Shown here piece after piece: positions 47,398-59,500 of a stretch of DNA of 64,000 nucleotides. The notes under the pieces were generated by a model, which ran no database searches, was not told where the DNA came from, and worked only from the letters and a program-made list of their open reading frames with translations. The DNA comes from Humulus lupulus (Eukaryota > Streptophyta > Magnoliopsida > Rosales > Cannabaceae): the NCBI RefSeq assembly GCF_963169125.1, contig NC_084795.1, positions 190,500,214 through 190,564,213 on the forward strand, given 5' to 3'. The position numbers and the translations under genes are program-made. How positions within the stretch are numbered: the stretch's first letter is position 1; the number at the start of each line of letters is the position of its first letter.

Positions 47398-50010
47398 CTC
47401 TTCCATCCCTCCCCAACCGACCACACCACTCTCTCACATTCAATCATCTGATTTTTGAAGACCTCTCAAAGTGTTCTCTCCATTTTTCAAGCCCAAGAAC
47501 ACCAAGGAAACTTTGAGGCTAAGTCTTGGTCTAGGAAGTATTTTCCCTAAGGTAAACTTTCACTAATCTAGGTTTTTGTAAAGTTTTAAGCATAGAGTTT
47601 CAAATAACTAATTGAATATGTTGTTGGGGGAAGTTTGTTAGGGTTTTTGAAAGGTTTTGAAGGAGTCAAAGCTTATAGGAAGGTCCAAACCTTAAGCAAG
47701 AACACCAAAGAGGAAAAAAGTTTACTTTTGATGAGTTTGTTGTAGGGTTTTTAGTTTTAAGCATTTTTTTGTATATCTAATGCTTAGAGTTTCTTGTTGA
47801 TGATGTAATAAGGTTATGGTAGTTGTTTAATAATTTTTATGATGCATGTGTATTGATTTTTGAAAATGGGAACCAAAACCCCCAAGGGTTTTGTAGGATA
47901 CCCTAAAACAAAACATGTTTTAAGCTGTGACTTCCAAGGGGTCAAGCAGCCACTGTATATTGTTTTTGTAAAATTAAATTGTACTGTTATGTTGTTGAGA
48001 TTGAGTACATAAAATTGAGCTTTTGAAACACTAAAAAATGTTTAGAAATGAGTAAGTTATGCTATTTCAAAGTTTAGGTAAAAAACTGTTTTTTCGTATT
48101 CTCATTTTCGGAACCAAGTTTGGACAGCCACTGTATAGGGCAAATGAACCCAGTTTTTTCTAAAATTTTGTGGACACATTTCTGGCATAACCTATTAGTC
48201 CACTGTAAAATTTGGTAAGAAAATATTAAACGGTTTGAAAGTTATTAGCTGTCAAAGTTTGGAAAAAATAAGGACTTGAAAATAAGGTAATTTTTACCTC
48301 ATTGTTGGAAAATGATTTCACCAATCAAAAATGCTCATTTTGACCTAAGATTTTACAAAGACCTAAATGGCATAACAAAAATGGAATTGGGAAATTTTGG
48401 TAACAATTGGGTAAGTAAATTTCAAGATATGAACTAACGAAGTATGTAGTTAAAAATGTGAAAAATAGGTTTTTCACACTTAGTGTAAAAATGATATTTT
48501 GGAACATAAGGTAAAAAGGTAAAATTTTGTTTATTTCAAGATATAAAATGGTAAGTCTTGAAATCATATTTTCACTAAAATTTACCCTTTGAGTTTAAAT
48601 GAATTATTTTTATTAAAGAGTTTTTATTCTTTCTAAAAATAAGAGATTTAATTTACTAATAGTTAATAAATTAAAAGAGGGTTTAAAACCCTATATTTTG
48701 AGAAAATAATTAAATGAATGATTTTTCTAGTAAGTAAAATTGATTAATTTCTTTTAGAAAATTAATTAGTCAAGATGAGAAATTTATAACGGTTTTCCTA
48801 ATTAAGACAAATTAGGCAATTTTCTTAAAACGGTTTTTAGATATTAAAACCTTAAGAAAAATAAAAGGAAAATTTAAAGAGTTTATTTTCTTTAAAAATA
48901 ATTAAGCAATTTATTTGTATTTTCTGGATATAATACCGGCTAAAATCTTACATATTTTAACCGACTAGTCGAAAGTGCGGGTTAATAGCGATGCCTTGAA
49001 AGAGTAAGATTTTTAGCGGGTTGTGGGGAAATACCATTGTGATACCCGAGCCTAGGTATCGAGACCTTAGGATAGGTCTCCCCGAGACTTAGGGTTTAGT
49101 CTCGAATATTTTGTATAACTTTCCTTAATAGGTTTAAAACCCAAATAAGGATTATAAATCCTTACAAATGACTTTTATTAAAATGACCAAACTGCCCAAA
49201 ATAATAATAACGAATTATTAGTGCCATAATTAATCCGAGTATACTGTATGGATAACTACAGTATTGGCTAAGCGTAACTGGACTGAACGTTGGAGGGTGA
49301 AAACTTGCTGAGCGCTAAGGACTCCAAGTAAGTCAACTTATATTGTATGGCTGCAACATGAAATGATTATTGTCTTGTATGTTAGTATAGGGATACATGC
49401 ACATATATAGGCTGTCATAGAAAGTTGCTTAGAGACGTTAGTCTAGTGAGTGCTGATTTGGAAAATATGAACGGTAGAAGTCCGTCATATCCTAGACGGT
49501 TGATCCCCGTCACACTGCTTGATTTTATTTATGTCCGGTTCATTACCGCGACGAGTGGCCATGAGATGAGGATAAGCTGGTTAAACCTAGGGGCGCCAAG
49601 ATAAATGGGACCTAGGGGCCCTCATGCTTACTTAATCATTGGACGGTTAGAATCCGAGCAAGTGCTCTGATAAGTTATTCCCGGATAGCAGCCGTGAATA
49701 TTGGCCATTCCGTGAGAGTGCCTAGAGATACTAGGGGTTGCCAAGATAGAGTGAGGTTGAACACCCTAGGGGCAGCTGCTCACCAGCACCACTGATTAAC
49801 ATAGAAGTCTCCGTAAAACCGTGTAAATTGGATTACGCTCTTGGATAAGTAGCGATGCCCTAGGTAACACGATAGTTACCCTTGATGAGAATATTTATTG
49901 GCTAGATCTTAGTGTGGAGACTCGGTTCTCTTTTACAGATTATCAATTATGTTGGAGGGCGCGTTACGCATGAATTGTTAGAAATTGTCGAGCGTTGGTC
50001 TCGAATTATG

Positions 50011-50128
50011 TTGTGATATAATATATCTGCTTGCTCTGGGATTTTCTGAGTGCAGGGATATAATTGTTGATAAGATATAGTTGTGATATAATATATCTGC
50101 TTGTTCTGGGATTTTTCTGAGTGCAGGA
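50011..50128 (+). repeat. Short direct repeat in solo LTR
   Basis: A roughly 47-bp unit beginning TTGTGATATAATATATCTGC at 50011 is repeated at 50081, a 70-bp spacing, with one substitution and one added T. A local tandem duplication near the LTR end. Confidence 0.85.
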
Positions 50129-50590
50129 TTTTTATCTAGATATGAATTAATTTATCCTTGGTTATCAGGCATGACCATAAGTTTGCCAGGACGTTTTAGC
50201 GTTCTTGAAATTGATTGTGTAGGGTCCGGATCCCTATTTCTCTATCTGCTTTGTTTGAAAGTTGATCTTACTAAGCGTTTTCGCTTACCTAGTTGTTTCA
50301 TGTTGTAGGTAAGGGCAAGGGCAGGGCAGAGCAGTGAGCGCTGGAGTCTTCCTTGCAAATGTACATGTGGACCGACCTTTTGGGAAGCCTTTTTATTTTT
50401 GGAAATATTGTGTAATTTTCCCAAACTAGGCTCACTCTAATCTTTATAAAACATGTTTGTTACTAAATCTTAAGTATGGCCATACGACTTTTTAAAAAGT
50501 TTTTTTTTTCTATGGGTTTTTGAGACATTTTGTTAAATGAAAACATTTATATTTCCGCATTATCGAGTCTTGAAAATCCGGGTCGTTACA

Positions 50591-50595
50591 TTAAC
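50591..50595. repeat. Right target-site duplication, TTAAC
   Basis: Second copy of the 46673-46677 target site, directly after CGTTACA. The satellite resumes in phase. Confidence 0.93.
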
Positions 50596-51069
50596 TTTTA
50601 TAAATATCTCGTTCTCTTTAAGAAAAACAACGATCAATCGATTTAAGTTAACTTCTAAGTTTTATGACCTGGTTATTTCCAGGGACTTAATTTGAAAACT
50701 TAGTTCGTGTTAACTTTTATCAATATATCGTGCTCTTTAAGAAAAACAACAATCAATCGATTTAAGTTAACTTCTATATTTTATGACCTGGTTATTTCCA
50801 GGAACTTAATTTGAAAATTTAGTTCGTGTTAACTTTTATCAATATCTCGTGCTCTTTAAGAAAAACAACGATCAATCGATTTAAGTTAACTTCTAAGTTT
50901 TATGACCTGGTAATTTCCAGGAACTTAATTTGAAAACTTAGTTCGTGTTAACTTTTATCAATATCTCGTGCTCTTTAAGAAAAACAACGATCAATCGATT
51001 TAAGTTAACTTCTAAGTTTTATGACCTGGTTATTTCCAGGAACTTAATTTGAAAACTTAGTTCGTGTTA

Positions 51070-54000
51070 ACTTTTATCAATATCTCGTGCTCTCTAAGAA
51101 AAACAACAATCAATCGATTTAAGTTAACTTCTAAGTTTTATGACCTGGTTATTTCTAGGAACTTAATTTGAAAACTTACTTCGTGTTAACTTTTATCAAT
51201 ATCTCGTGCTCTTTAAGAAAAAAAATGATCAATCGATTTAAGTTAACATCTATGTTTTATGACCTGGTTATTTCCAGGAACTTAATTTGAAAACTTAGTT
51301 CGTGTTAACTTTTATCAATATCTCGTGCTCTTTAAGAAAAACAACGATCAATCGATTTAAGTTAACTTCTATGTTTTATGACCTGGTTATTTCCAGGAAC
51401 TTAATTTGAAAACTTAGTTCGTGTTAACTATTATCAATATCTCGTGCTCTTTAAGAAAAACAACGATCAATCGATTTAAGTTAACTTCTAAGTTTTATGA
51501 CCTGGTTATTTCCAGGAACTTAATTTGAAAACTTAGTTCGTGTTAACTTTTATCAATATCTCGTGCTCTTTAAGAAAAACAACGATCAATCGATTTAAGT
51601 TAACTTCTAAGTTTTATGACCTGGTTATATCTAGGAACATCATTTGAAAACTTAGTTCGTGTTAACTTTTATCAATATCTCGTGCCCTTTAAGAAAAACA
51701 ACGATCAATCGATTTAAGTTAACATCTATGTTTTATGACCTGGTTATTTCCAGGAACTTAATTTGAAAACTTAGTTCGTGTTAACTTTTATCAATATCTC
51801 GTGCTCTTTAAGAAAAACAACGATCAATCGATTTAAGTTAACTTCTAAGTTTTATGACCTGGTTATTTCCAGGAACTTTATTTGAAAACTTAGTTCGTGT
51901 TAACTTTTATCAATATCTCATGCTCTTTAAGAAAAACAACGATCAATCGATTTAAGTTCACTTCTATATTTTATGACCTGGTTATTTCCAGGAACTTAAT
52001 TTGAAAACTTAGTTCGTGTTAACTTTTATCAATATCTCGTGCTCTTTAAGAAAAACAACGATCAATCGATTTAAGTTAACTTCTAAGTTTTATGACCTGG
52101 TTATTTCCAGGAACTTAATTTGAATACTTAGTTCGTGTTAACTTTTATCAATATCTCGTGCTCTTTAAGAAAAACAACAATCAATCGATTTAAGTTAACT
52201 TCTATATTTTATGACCTGGTTATTTCCAGGAACTTAATTTGAAAATTTAGTTCGTGTTAACTTTTATCAATATCTCGTGCTCTTTAAGAAAAACAACGAT
52301 CAATCGATTTAAGTTAACTTCTAAATTTTATGACTTGGTTCTTTCCAGGAACTTAATTTGAAAACTTAGTTCGTGTTAACTATTATCAATATCTCGTGCT
52401 CTTTAAGAAAAACAACGATCAATCGATTTAAGTTAACTTCTAAGTTTTATGACCTGGTTATTTCCAGGAACTTAATTTGAAAACTTAGTTCGTGTTAACT
52501 TTTATCAATATCTCGTGCTCTTTATGAAAAACAACGATGAATCGATTTAAGTTAACTTCTAAGTTTTATGACCTGGTTATTTCCAGGAACTTAATTTGAA
52601 AACTTAGTTCGTGTTAACTTTTATCAATATCTCGTGCTCTTTAAGAAAAACAACGATCAATCGATTTAAGTTAACTTCTAAGTTTTATGACCTGGTTATT
52701 TCCAGGAACTTAATTTGAAAACTTAGTTCGTGTTAACTTTTATCAATATCTCGTGCACTTTAAGAAAAACAACGATCAATGGATTTAAGTTAACTTCTAA
52801 GTTTTATGACCAGGTTATTTCTAGGAACTTAATTTGAAAACTTAGTTCTTGTTAAATTTTATCAATATCTCGTGCTCTTTAAGAAAAACAACGATCAATC
52901 GATTTAAGTTCACTTCTATGTTTTATGACCTGGTTATTTCCAGGAACTTAATTTGAAAACTTAGTTCGTGTTAACTTTTATCAATATCTCGTGCTCTTTA
53001 AGAAAAACAACGATCAATCGATTTAAGTTAACTTCAAGGTTTTATGACCTGGTTATTTCCAGGAACTTAATTTGAAAACTTAGTTCGTGTTAACTTTTAT
53101 CAATATCTCGTGCTCTTTAAGAAAAACAACGATCAATCGATTTAAGTTAACTTCTATGTTTTATGACCTGGTTATTTCCAGGAACTTAATTTGAAAACTT
53201 AGTTCGTGTTAACTATTATCAATATCTCGTGCTCTTTAAGAAAAACAATGATCAATCGATTTAAGTTAACTTCTAAGTTTTATGACCTGGTTATTTCCAG
53301 GAACTTAATTTGAAAACTTAGTTCGTGTTAACTTTTATCAATATCTCGTGCTCTTTAAGAAAAACAACGATCAATCGATTTAAGTTAACTTCTAAGTTTT
53401 ATGACCTGGTTATATCTAGGAACATCATTTGAAAACTTAGTTCGTGTTAACTTTTATCAATATCTCGTGCCCTTTAAGAAAAACAACGATCAATCGATTT
53501 AAGTTAACATCTATGTTTTATGACCTGGTTATTTCCAGGAACTTAATTTGAAAACTTAGTTCGTGTTAACTTTTATCAATATCTCGTGCTCTTTAAGAAA
53601 AACAACGATCAATCGATTTAAGTTAACTTCTAAGTTTTATGACCTGGTTATTTCCAGGAACTTTATTTGAAAACTTAGTTCGTGTTAACTTTTATCAATA
53701 TCTCGTGCTCTTTAAGAAAAACAACGATCAATCGATTTAAGTTCACTTCTATATTTTATGACCTGGTTATTTCCAGGAACTTAATTTGAAAACTTAGTTC
53801 GTGTTAACTTTTATCAATATCTCGTGCTCTTTAAGAAAAACAACGATCAATCGATTTAAGTTAACTTCTAAGTTTTATGACCTGGTTATTTCCAGGAACT
53901 TAATTTGAAAACTTAGTTCGTGTTAACTTTTATCAATATCTCGTGCTCTTTAAGAAAAACAACAATCAATCGATTTAAGTTAACTTCTATATTTTATGAC

Positions 54001-57000
54001 CTGGTTATTTCCAGGAACTTAATTTGGAAATTTAGTTCGTGTTAACTTTTATCAATATCTCGTGCTCTTTAAGAAAAACAACGATCAATCGATTTAAGTT
54101 AACTTCTAAATTTTATGACTTGGTTCTTTCCAGGAACTTAATTTGAAAACTTAGTTCGTGTTAACTATTATCAATATCTCGTGCTCTTTAAGAAATACAA
54201 CGATCAATCGATTTAAGTTAACTTCTAAGTTTTATGACCTCGTTATTTCCAGGAACTTAATTTGAAAACCTAGTTCGTGTTAACTTTTATCAATATCTCG
54301 TGCTCTTTATGAAAAACAACGATGAATCGATTTAAGTTAACTTCTAAGTTTTATGACCTGGTTATTTCCAGGAACTTAATTTGAAAACTTAGTTCGTGTT
54401 AACTTTTATCAATATCTCGTGCTCTTTATGAAAAACAACGATGAATCGATTTAAGTTAACTTCTAAGTTTTATGACCTGGTTATTTCCAGGAACTTAATT
54501 TGAAAACTTAGTTCTTGTTAAATTTTATCAATATCTCGTGCTCTCTAAGAAAAACAACAATCAATCGATTTAAGTTAACTTCTAAGTTTTATGACCTGGT
54601 TATTTCTAGGAACTTAATTTGAAAACTTACTTCGTGTTAACTTTTATCAATATCTCGTGCTCTTTAAGAAAAAAAATGATCAATCGATTTAAGTTAACAT
54701 CTATGTTTTATGACCTGGTTATTTCCAGGAACTTAATTTGAAAACTTAGTTCGTGTTAACTTTTATCAATATCTCGTGCTCTTTAAGAAAAACAACGATC
54801 AATCGATTTAAGTTAACTTCTATGTTTTATGACCTGGTTATTTCCAGGAACTTAATTTGAAAACTTAGTTCGTGTTAACTATTATCAATATCTCGTGCTC
54901 TTTAAGAAAAACAACGATCAATCGATTTAAGTTAACTTCTAAGTTTTATGACCTGGTTATTTCCAGGAACTTAATTTGAAAACTTAGTTCGTGTTAACTT
55001 TTATCAATATCTCGTGCTCTTTAAGAAAAACAACGATCAATCGATTTAAGTTAACTTCTAAGTTTTATGACCTGGTTATATCTAGGAACATCATTTGAAA
55101 ACTTAGTTCGTGTTAACTTTTATCAATATCTCGTGCCCTTTAAGAAAAACAACGATCAATCGATTTAAGTTAACATCTATGTTTTATGACCTGGTTATTT
55201 CCAGGAACTTAATTTGAAAACTTAGTTCGTGTTAACTTTTATCAATATCTCGTGCTCTTTAAGAAAAACAACGATCAATCGATTTAAGTTAACTTCTAAG
55301 TTTTATGACCTGGTTATTTCCAGGAACTTTATTTGAAAACTTAGTTCGTGTTAACTTTTATCAATATCTCATGCTCTTTAAGAAAAACAACGATCAATCG
55401 ATTTAAGTTCACTTCTATATTTTATGACCTGGTTATTTCCAGGAACTTAATTTGAAAACTTAGTTCGTGTTAACTTTTATCAATATCTCGTGCTCTTTAA
55501 GAAAAACAACGATCAATCGATTTAAGTTAACTTCTAAGTTTTATGACCTGGTTATTTCCAGGAACTTAATTTGAATACTTAGTTCGTGTTAACTTTTATC
55601 AATATCTCGTGCTCTTTAAGAAAAACAACAATCAATCGATTTAAGTTAACTTCTATATTTTATGACCTGGTTATTTCCAGGAACTTAATTTGAAAATTTA
55701 GTTCGTGTTAACTTTTATCAATATCTCGTGCTCTTTAAGAAAAACAACGATCAATCGATTTAAGTTAACTTCTAAATTTTATGACTTGGTTCTTTCCAGG
55801 AACTTAATTTGAAAACTTAGTTCGTGTTAACTATTATCAATATCTCGTGCTCTTTAAGAAAAACAACGATCAATCGATTTAAGTTAACTTCTAAGTTTTA
55901 TGACCTGGTTATTTCCAGGAACTTAATTTGAAAACTTAGTTCGTGTTAACTTTTATCAATATCTCGTGCTCTTTATGAAAAACAACGATGAATCGATTTA
56001 AGTTAACTTCTAAGTTTTATGACCTGGTTATTTCCAGGAACTTAATTTGAAAACTTAGTTCGTGTTAACTTTTATCAATATCTCGTGCTCTTTAAGAAAA
56101 ACAACGATCAATCGATTTAAGTTAACTTCTAAGTTTTATGACCTGGTTATTTCCAGGAACTTAATTTGAAAACTTAGTTCGTGTTAACTTTTATCAATAT
56201 CTCGTGCACTTTAAGAAAAACAACGATCAATGGATTTAAGTTAACTTCTAAGTTTTATGACCAGGTTATTTCTAGGAACTTAATTTGAAAACTTAGTTCT
56301 TGTTAAATTTTATCAATATCTCGTGCTCTTTAAGAAAAACAACGATCAATCGATTTAAGTTCACTTCTATGTTTTATGACCTGGTTATTTCCAGGAACTT
56401 AATTTGAAAACTTAGTTCGTGTTAACTTTTATCAATATCTCGTGCTCTTTAAGAAAAACAACGATCAATCGATTTAAGTTAACTTCAAGGTTTTATGACC
56501 TGGTTATTTCCAGGAACTTAATTTGAAAACTTAGTTCGTGTTAACTTTTATCAATATCTCGTGCTCTTTAAGAAAAACAACGATCAATCGATTTAAGTTA
56601 ACTTCTATGTTTTATGACCTGGTTATTTCCAGGAACTTAATTTGAAAACTTAGTTCGTGTTAACTATTATCAATATCTCGTGCTCTTTAAGAAAAACAAT
56701 GATCAATCGATTTAAGTTAACTTCTAAGTTTTATGACCTGGTTATTTCCAGGAACTTAATTTGAAAACTTAGTTCGTGTTAACTTTTATCAATATCTCGT
56801 GCTCTTTAAGAAAAACAACGATCAATCGATTTAAGTTAACTTCTAAGTTTTATGACCTGGTTATATCTAGGAACATCATTTGAAAACTTAGTTCGTGTTA
56901 ACTTTTATCAATATCTCGTGCCCTTTAAGAAAAACAACGATCAATCGATTTAAGTTAACATCTATGTTTTATGACCTGGTTATTTCCAGGAACTTAATTT

Positions 57001-57870
57001 GAAAACTTAGTTCGTGTTAACTTTTATCAATATCTCGTGCTCTTTAAGAAAAACAACGATCAATCGATTTAAGTTAACTTCTAAGTTTTATGACCTGGTT
57101 ATTTCCAGGAACTTTATTTGAAAACTTAGTTCGTGTTAACTTTTATCAATATCTCGTGCTCTTTAAGAAAAACAACGATCAATCGATTTAAGTTCACTTC
57201 TATATTTTATGACCTGGTTATTTCCAGGAACTTAATTTGAAAACTTAGTTCGTGTTAACTTTTATCAATATCTCGTGCTCTTTAAGAAAAACAACGATCA
57301 ATCGATTTAAGTTAACTTCTAAGTTTTATGACCTGGTTATTTCCAGGAACTTAATTTGAAAACTTAGTTCGTGTTAACTTTTATCAATATCTCGTGCTCT
57401 TTAAGAAAAACAACAATCAATCGATTTAAGTTAACTTCTATATTTTATGACCTGGTTATTTCCAGGAACTTAATTTGGAAATTTAGTTCGTGTTAACTTT
57501 TATCAATATCTCGTGCTCTTTAAGAAAAACAACGATCAATCGATTTAAGTTAACTTCTAAATTTTATGACTTGGTTCTTTCCAGGAACTTAATTTGAAAA
57601 CTTAGTTCGTGTTAACTATTATCAATATCTCGTGCTCTTTAAGAAATACAACGATCAATCGATTTAAGTTAACTTCTAAGTTTTATGACCTCGTTATTTC
57701 CAGGAACTTAATTTGAAAACCTAGTTCGTGTTAACTTTTATCAATATCTCGTGCTCTTTATGAAAAACAACGATGAATCGATTTAAGTTAACTTCTAAGT
57801 TTTATGACCTGGTTATTTCCAGGAACTTAATTTGAAAACTTAGTTCGTGTTAACTTTTATCAATATCTCG
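51070..57870 (+). repeat. 29-monomer higher-order repeat, 3451 bp, two copies
   Basis: Rare variants recur at 3451 bp (29 x 119): TCTCTAAGAA at 51091 and 54542, AAAAAAATGATC near 51226 and 54677, TATATCTAGGAACATC at 51626 and 55077 and again at 53411 and 56862, and TAATTTGGAA at 54020 and 57471. Within each copy two related sub-blocks of 15 and 14 monomers (1785 and 1666 bp) can be seen, so the 29-mer is itself a near-duplicated structure. Confidence 0.85.
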
Positions 57871-59500
57871 TGCTCTTTAAGAAAAACAACGATCAATGGA
57901 TTTAAGTTAACTTCTAAGTTTTATGACCAGGTTATTTCTAGGAACTTAATTTGAAAACTTAGTTCTTGTTAAATTTTATCAATATCTCGTGCTCTTTAAG
58001 AAAAACAACGATCAATCGATTTATGTTCACTTCTATGTTTTATGACCTGGTTATTTCCAGGAACTTAATTTGAAAACTTAGTTCGTGTTAACTTTTATCA
58101 ATATCTCGTGCTCTTTAAGAAAAACAACGATCAATCGATTTAAGTTAACTTCTAGGTTTTATGACCTGGTTATTTCCAGGAACTTAATTTGAAAACTTAG
58201 TTCGTGTTAACTTTTATCAATATCTCGTGCTCTTTAAGAAAAACAACGATCAATCGATTTAAGTTAACTTCTAAGTTTTATGACCTGGTTATTTCCAGGA
58301 ACTTAATTTGAATACTTAGTTCGTGTTAACTTTTATCAATATCTCGTGCTCTTTAAGAAAAACAACAATCAATCGATTTAAGTTAACTTCTATATTTTAT
58401 GACCTGGTTATTTCCAGGAACTTAATTTGAAAATTTAGTTCGTGTTAACTTTTATCAATATCTCGTGCTCTTTAAGAAAAACAACGATCAATCGATTTAA
58501 GTTAACTTCTAAATTTTATGACTTGGTTCTTTCCAGGAACTTAATTTGAAAACTTAGTTCGTGTTAACTATTATCAATATCTCGTGCTCTTTAAGAAAAA
58601 CAACGATCAATCGATTTAAGTTAACTTCTAAGTTTTATGACCTGGTTATTTCCAGGAACTTAATTTGGAAATTTAGTTCGTGTTAACTTTTATCAATATC
58701 TCGTGCTCTTTAAGAAAAACAACGATCAATCGATTTAAGTTAACTTCTAAATTTTATGACTTGGTTCTTTCCAGGAACTTAATTTGAAAACTTAGTTCGT
58801 GTTAACTATTATCAATATCTCGTGCTCTTTAAGAAATACAACGATCAATCGATTTAAGTTAACTTCTAAGTTTTATGACCTCGTTATTTCCAGGAACTTA
58901 ATTTGAAAACCTAGTTCGTGTTAACTTTTATCAATATCTCGTGCTCTTTATGAAAAACAACGATGAATCGATTTAAGTTAACTTCTAAGTTTTATGACCT
59001 GGTTATTTCCAGGAACTTAATTTGAAAACTTAGTTCGTGTTAACTTTTATCAATATCTCGTGCTCTTTAAGAAAAACAACGATCAATGGATTTAAGTTAA
59101 CTTCTAAGTTTTATGACCAGGTTATTTCTAGGAACTTAATTTGAAAACTTAGTTCTTGTTAAATTTTATCAATATCTCGTGCTCTTTAAGAAAAACAACG
59201 ATCAATCGATTTATGTTCACTTCTATGTTTTATGACCTGGTTATTTCCAGGAACTTAATTTGAAAACTTAGTTCGTGTTAACTTTTATCAATATCTCGTG
59301 CTCTTTAAGAAAAACAACGATCAATCGATTTAAGTTAACTTCTAGGTTTTATGACCTGGTTATTTCCAGGAACTTAATTTGAAAACTTAGTTCGTGTTAA
59401 CTTTTATCAATATCTCGTGCTCTTTAAGAAAAACAACGATCAATCGATTTAAGTTAACTTCTAAGTTTTATGACCTGGTTATTTCCAGGAACTTAATTTG
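57470..59500 (+). repeat. 10-monomer duplication, 1190 bp
   Basis: TAATTTGGAA at 57471 and 58661, GATCAATGGA at 57891 and 59081, and TTATGTTCAC at 58021 and 59211 all repeat at 1190 bp (10 x 119). This forms the junction between the 29-mer and the following 22-mer arrays. Confidence 0.8.

Larger units (their letters stand above)
46678..50590 (+). mobile_element. Probable solo LTR, 3913 bp
   Basis: Insertion with 5-bp duplications and TG...CA ends that form the short inverted pair TGTAACG / CGTTACA. There are no long terminal direct repeats, no gag-pol motifs on either strand, and no ORF with coding character. This is what unequal recombination between two LTRs leaves. The ending CCGGGTCGTTACA resembles the chromovirus LTR end GTGGGTCGTTACA, which suggests plus orientation and a Ty3/Gypsy source. 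It holds a TATA-like box, a 22-base A run and a 47-bp direct repeat. At 3.9 kb it is long for an LTR but within the range of long-LTR plant Gypsy families. An alternative is a non-coding element with undetected ends. Confidence 0.8.

Noticed and set aside
48325..50424. Small minus-strand ORFs in the second insertion (80 and 60 codons)
   Set aside because: Low-complexity or random composition in AT-rich LTR sequence, opposite to the inferred LTR orientation.
46678..50590. DNA transposon with 7-bp terminal inverted repeats
   Set aside because: Ends are TG...CA with a 5-bp duplication and match the chromovirus LTR end style; no transposase trace. Not fully excluded.
46678..50590. tRNA or rRNA genes inside the non-satellite stretches
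   Set aside because: No cloverleaf or rRNA-like sequence found; the only tRNA-related match is the 12-base primer site at 43669-43680.
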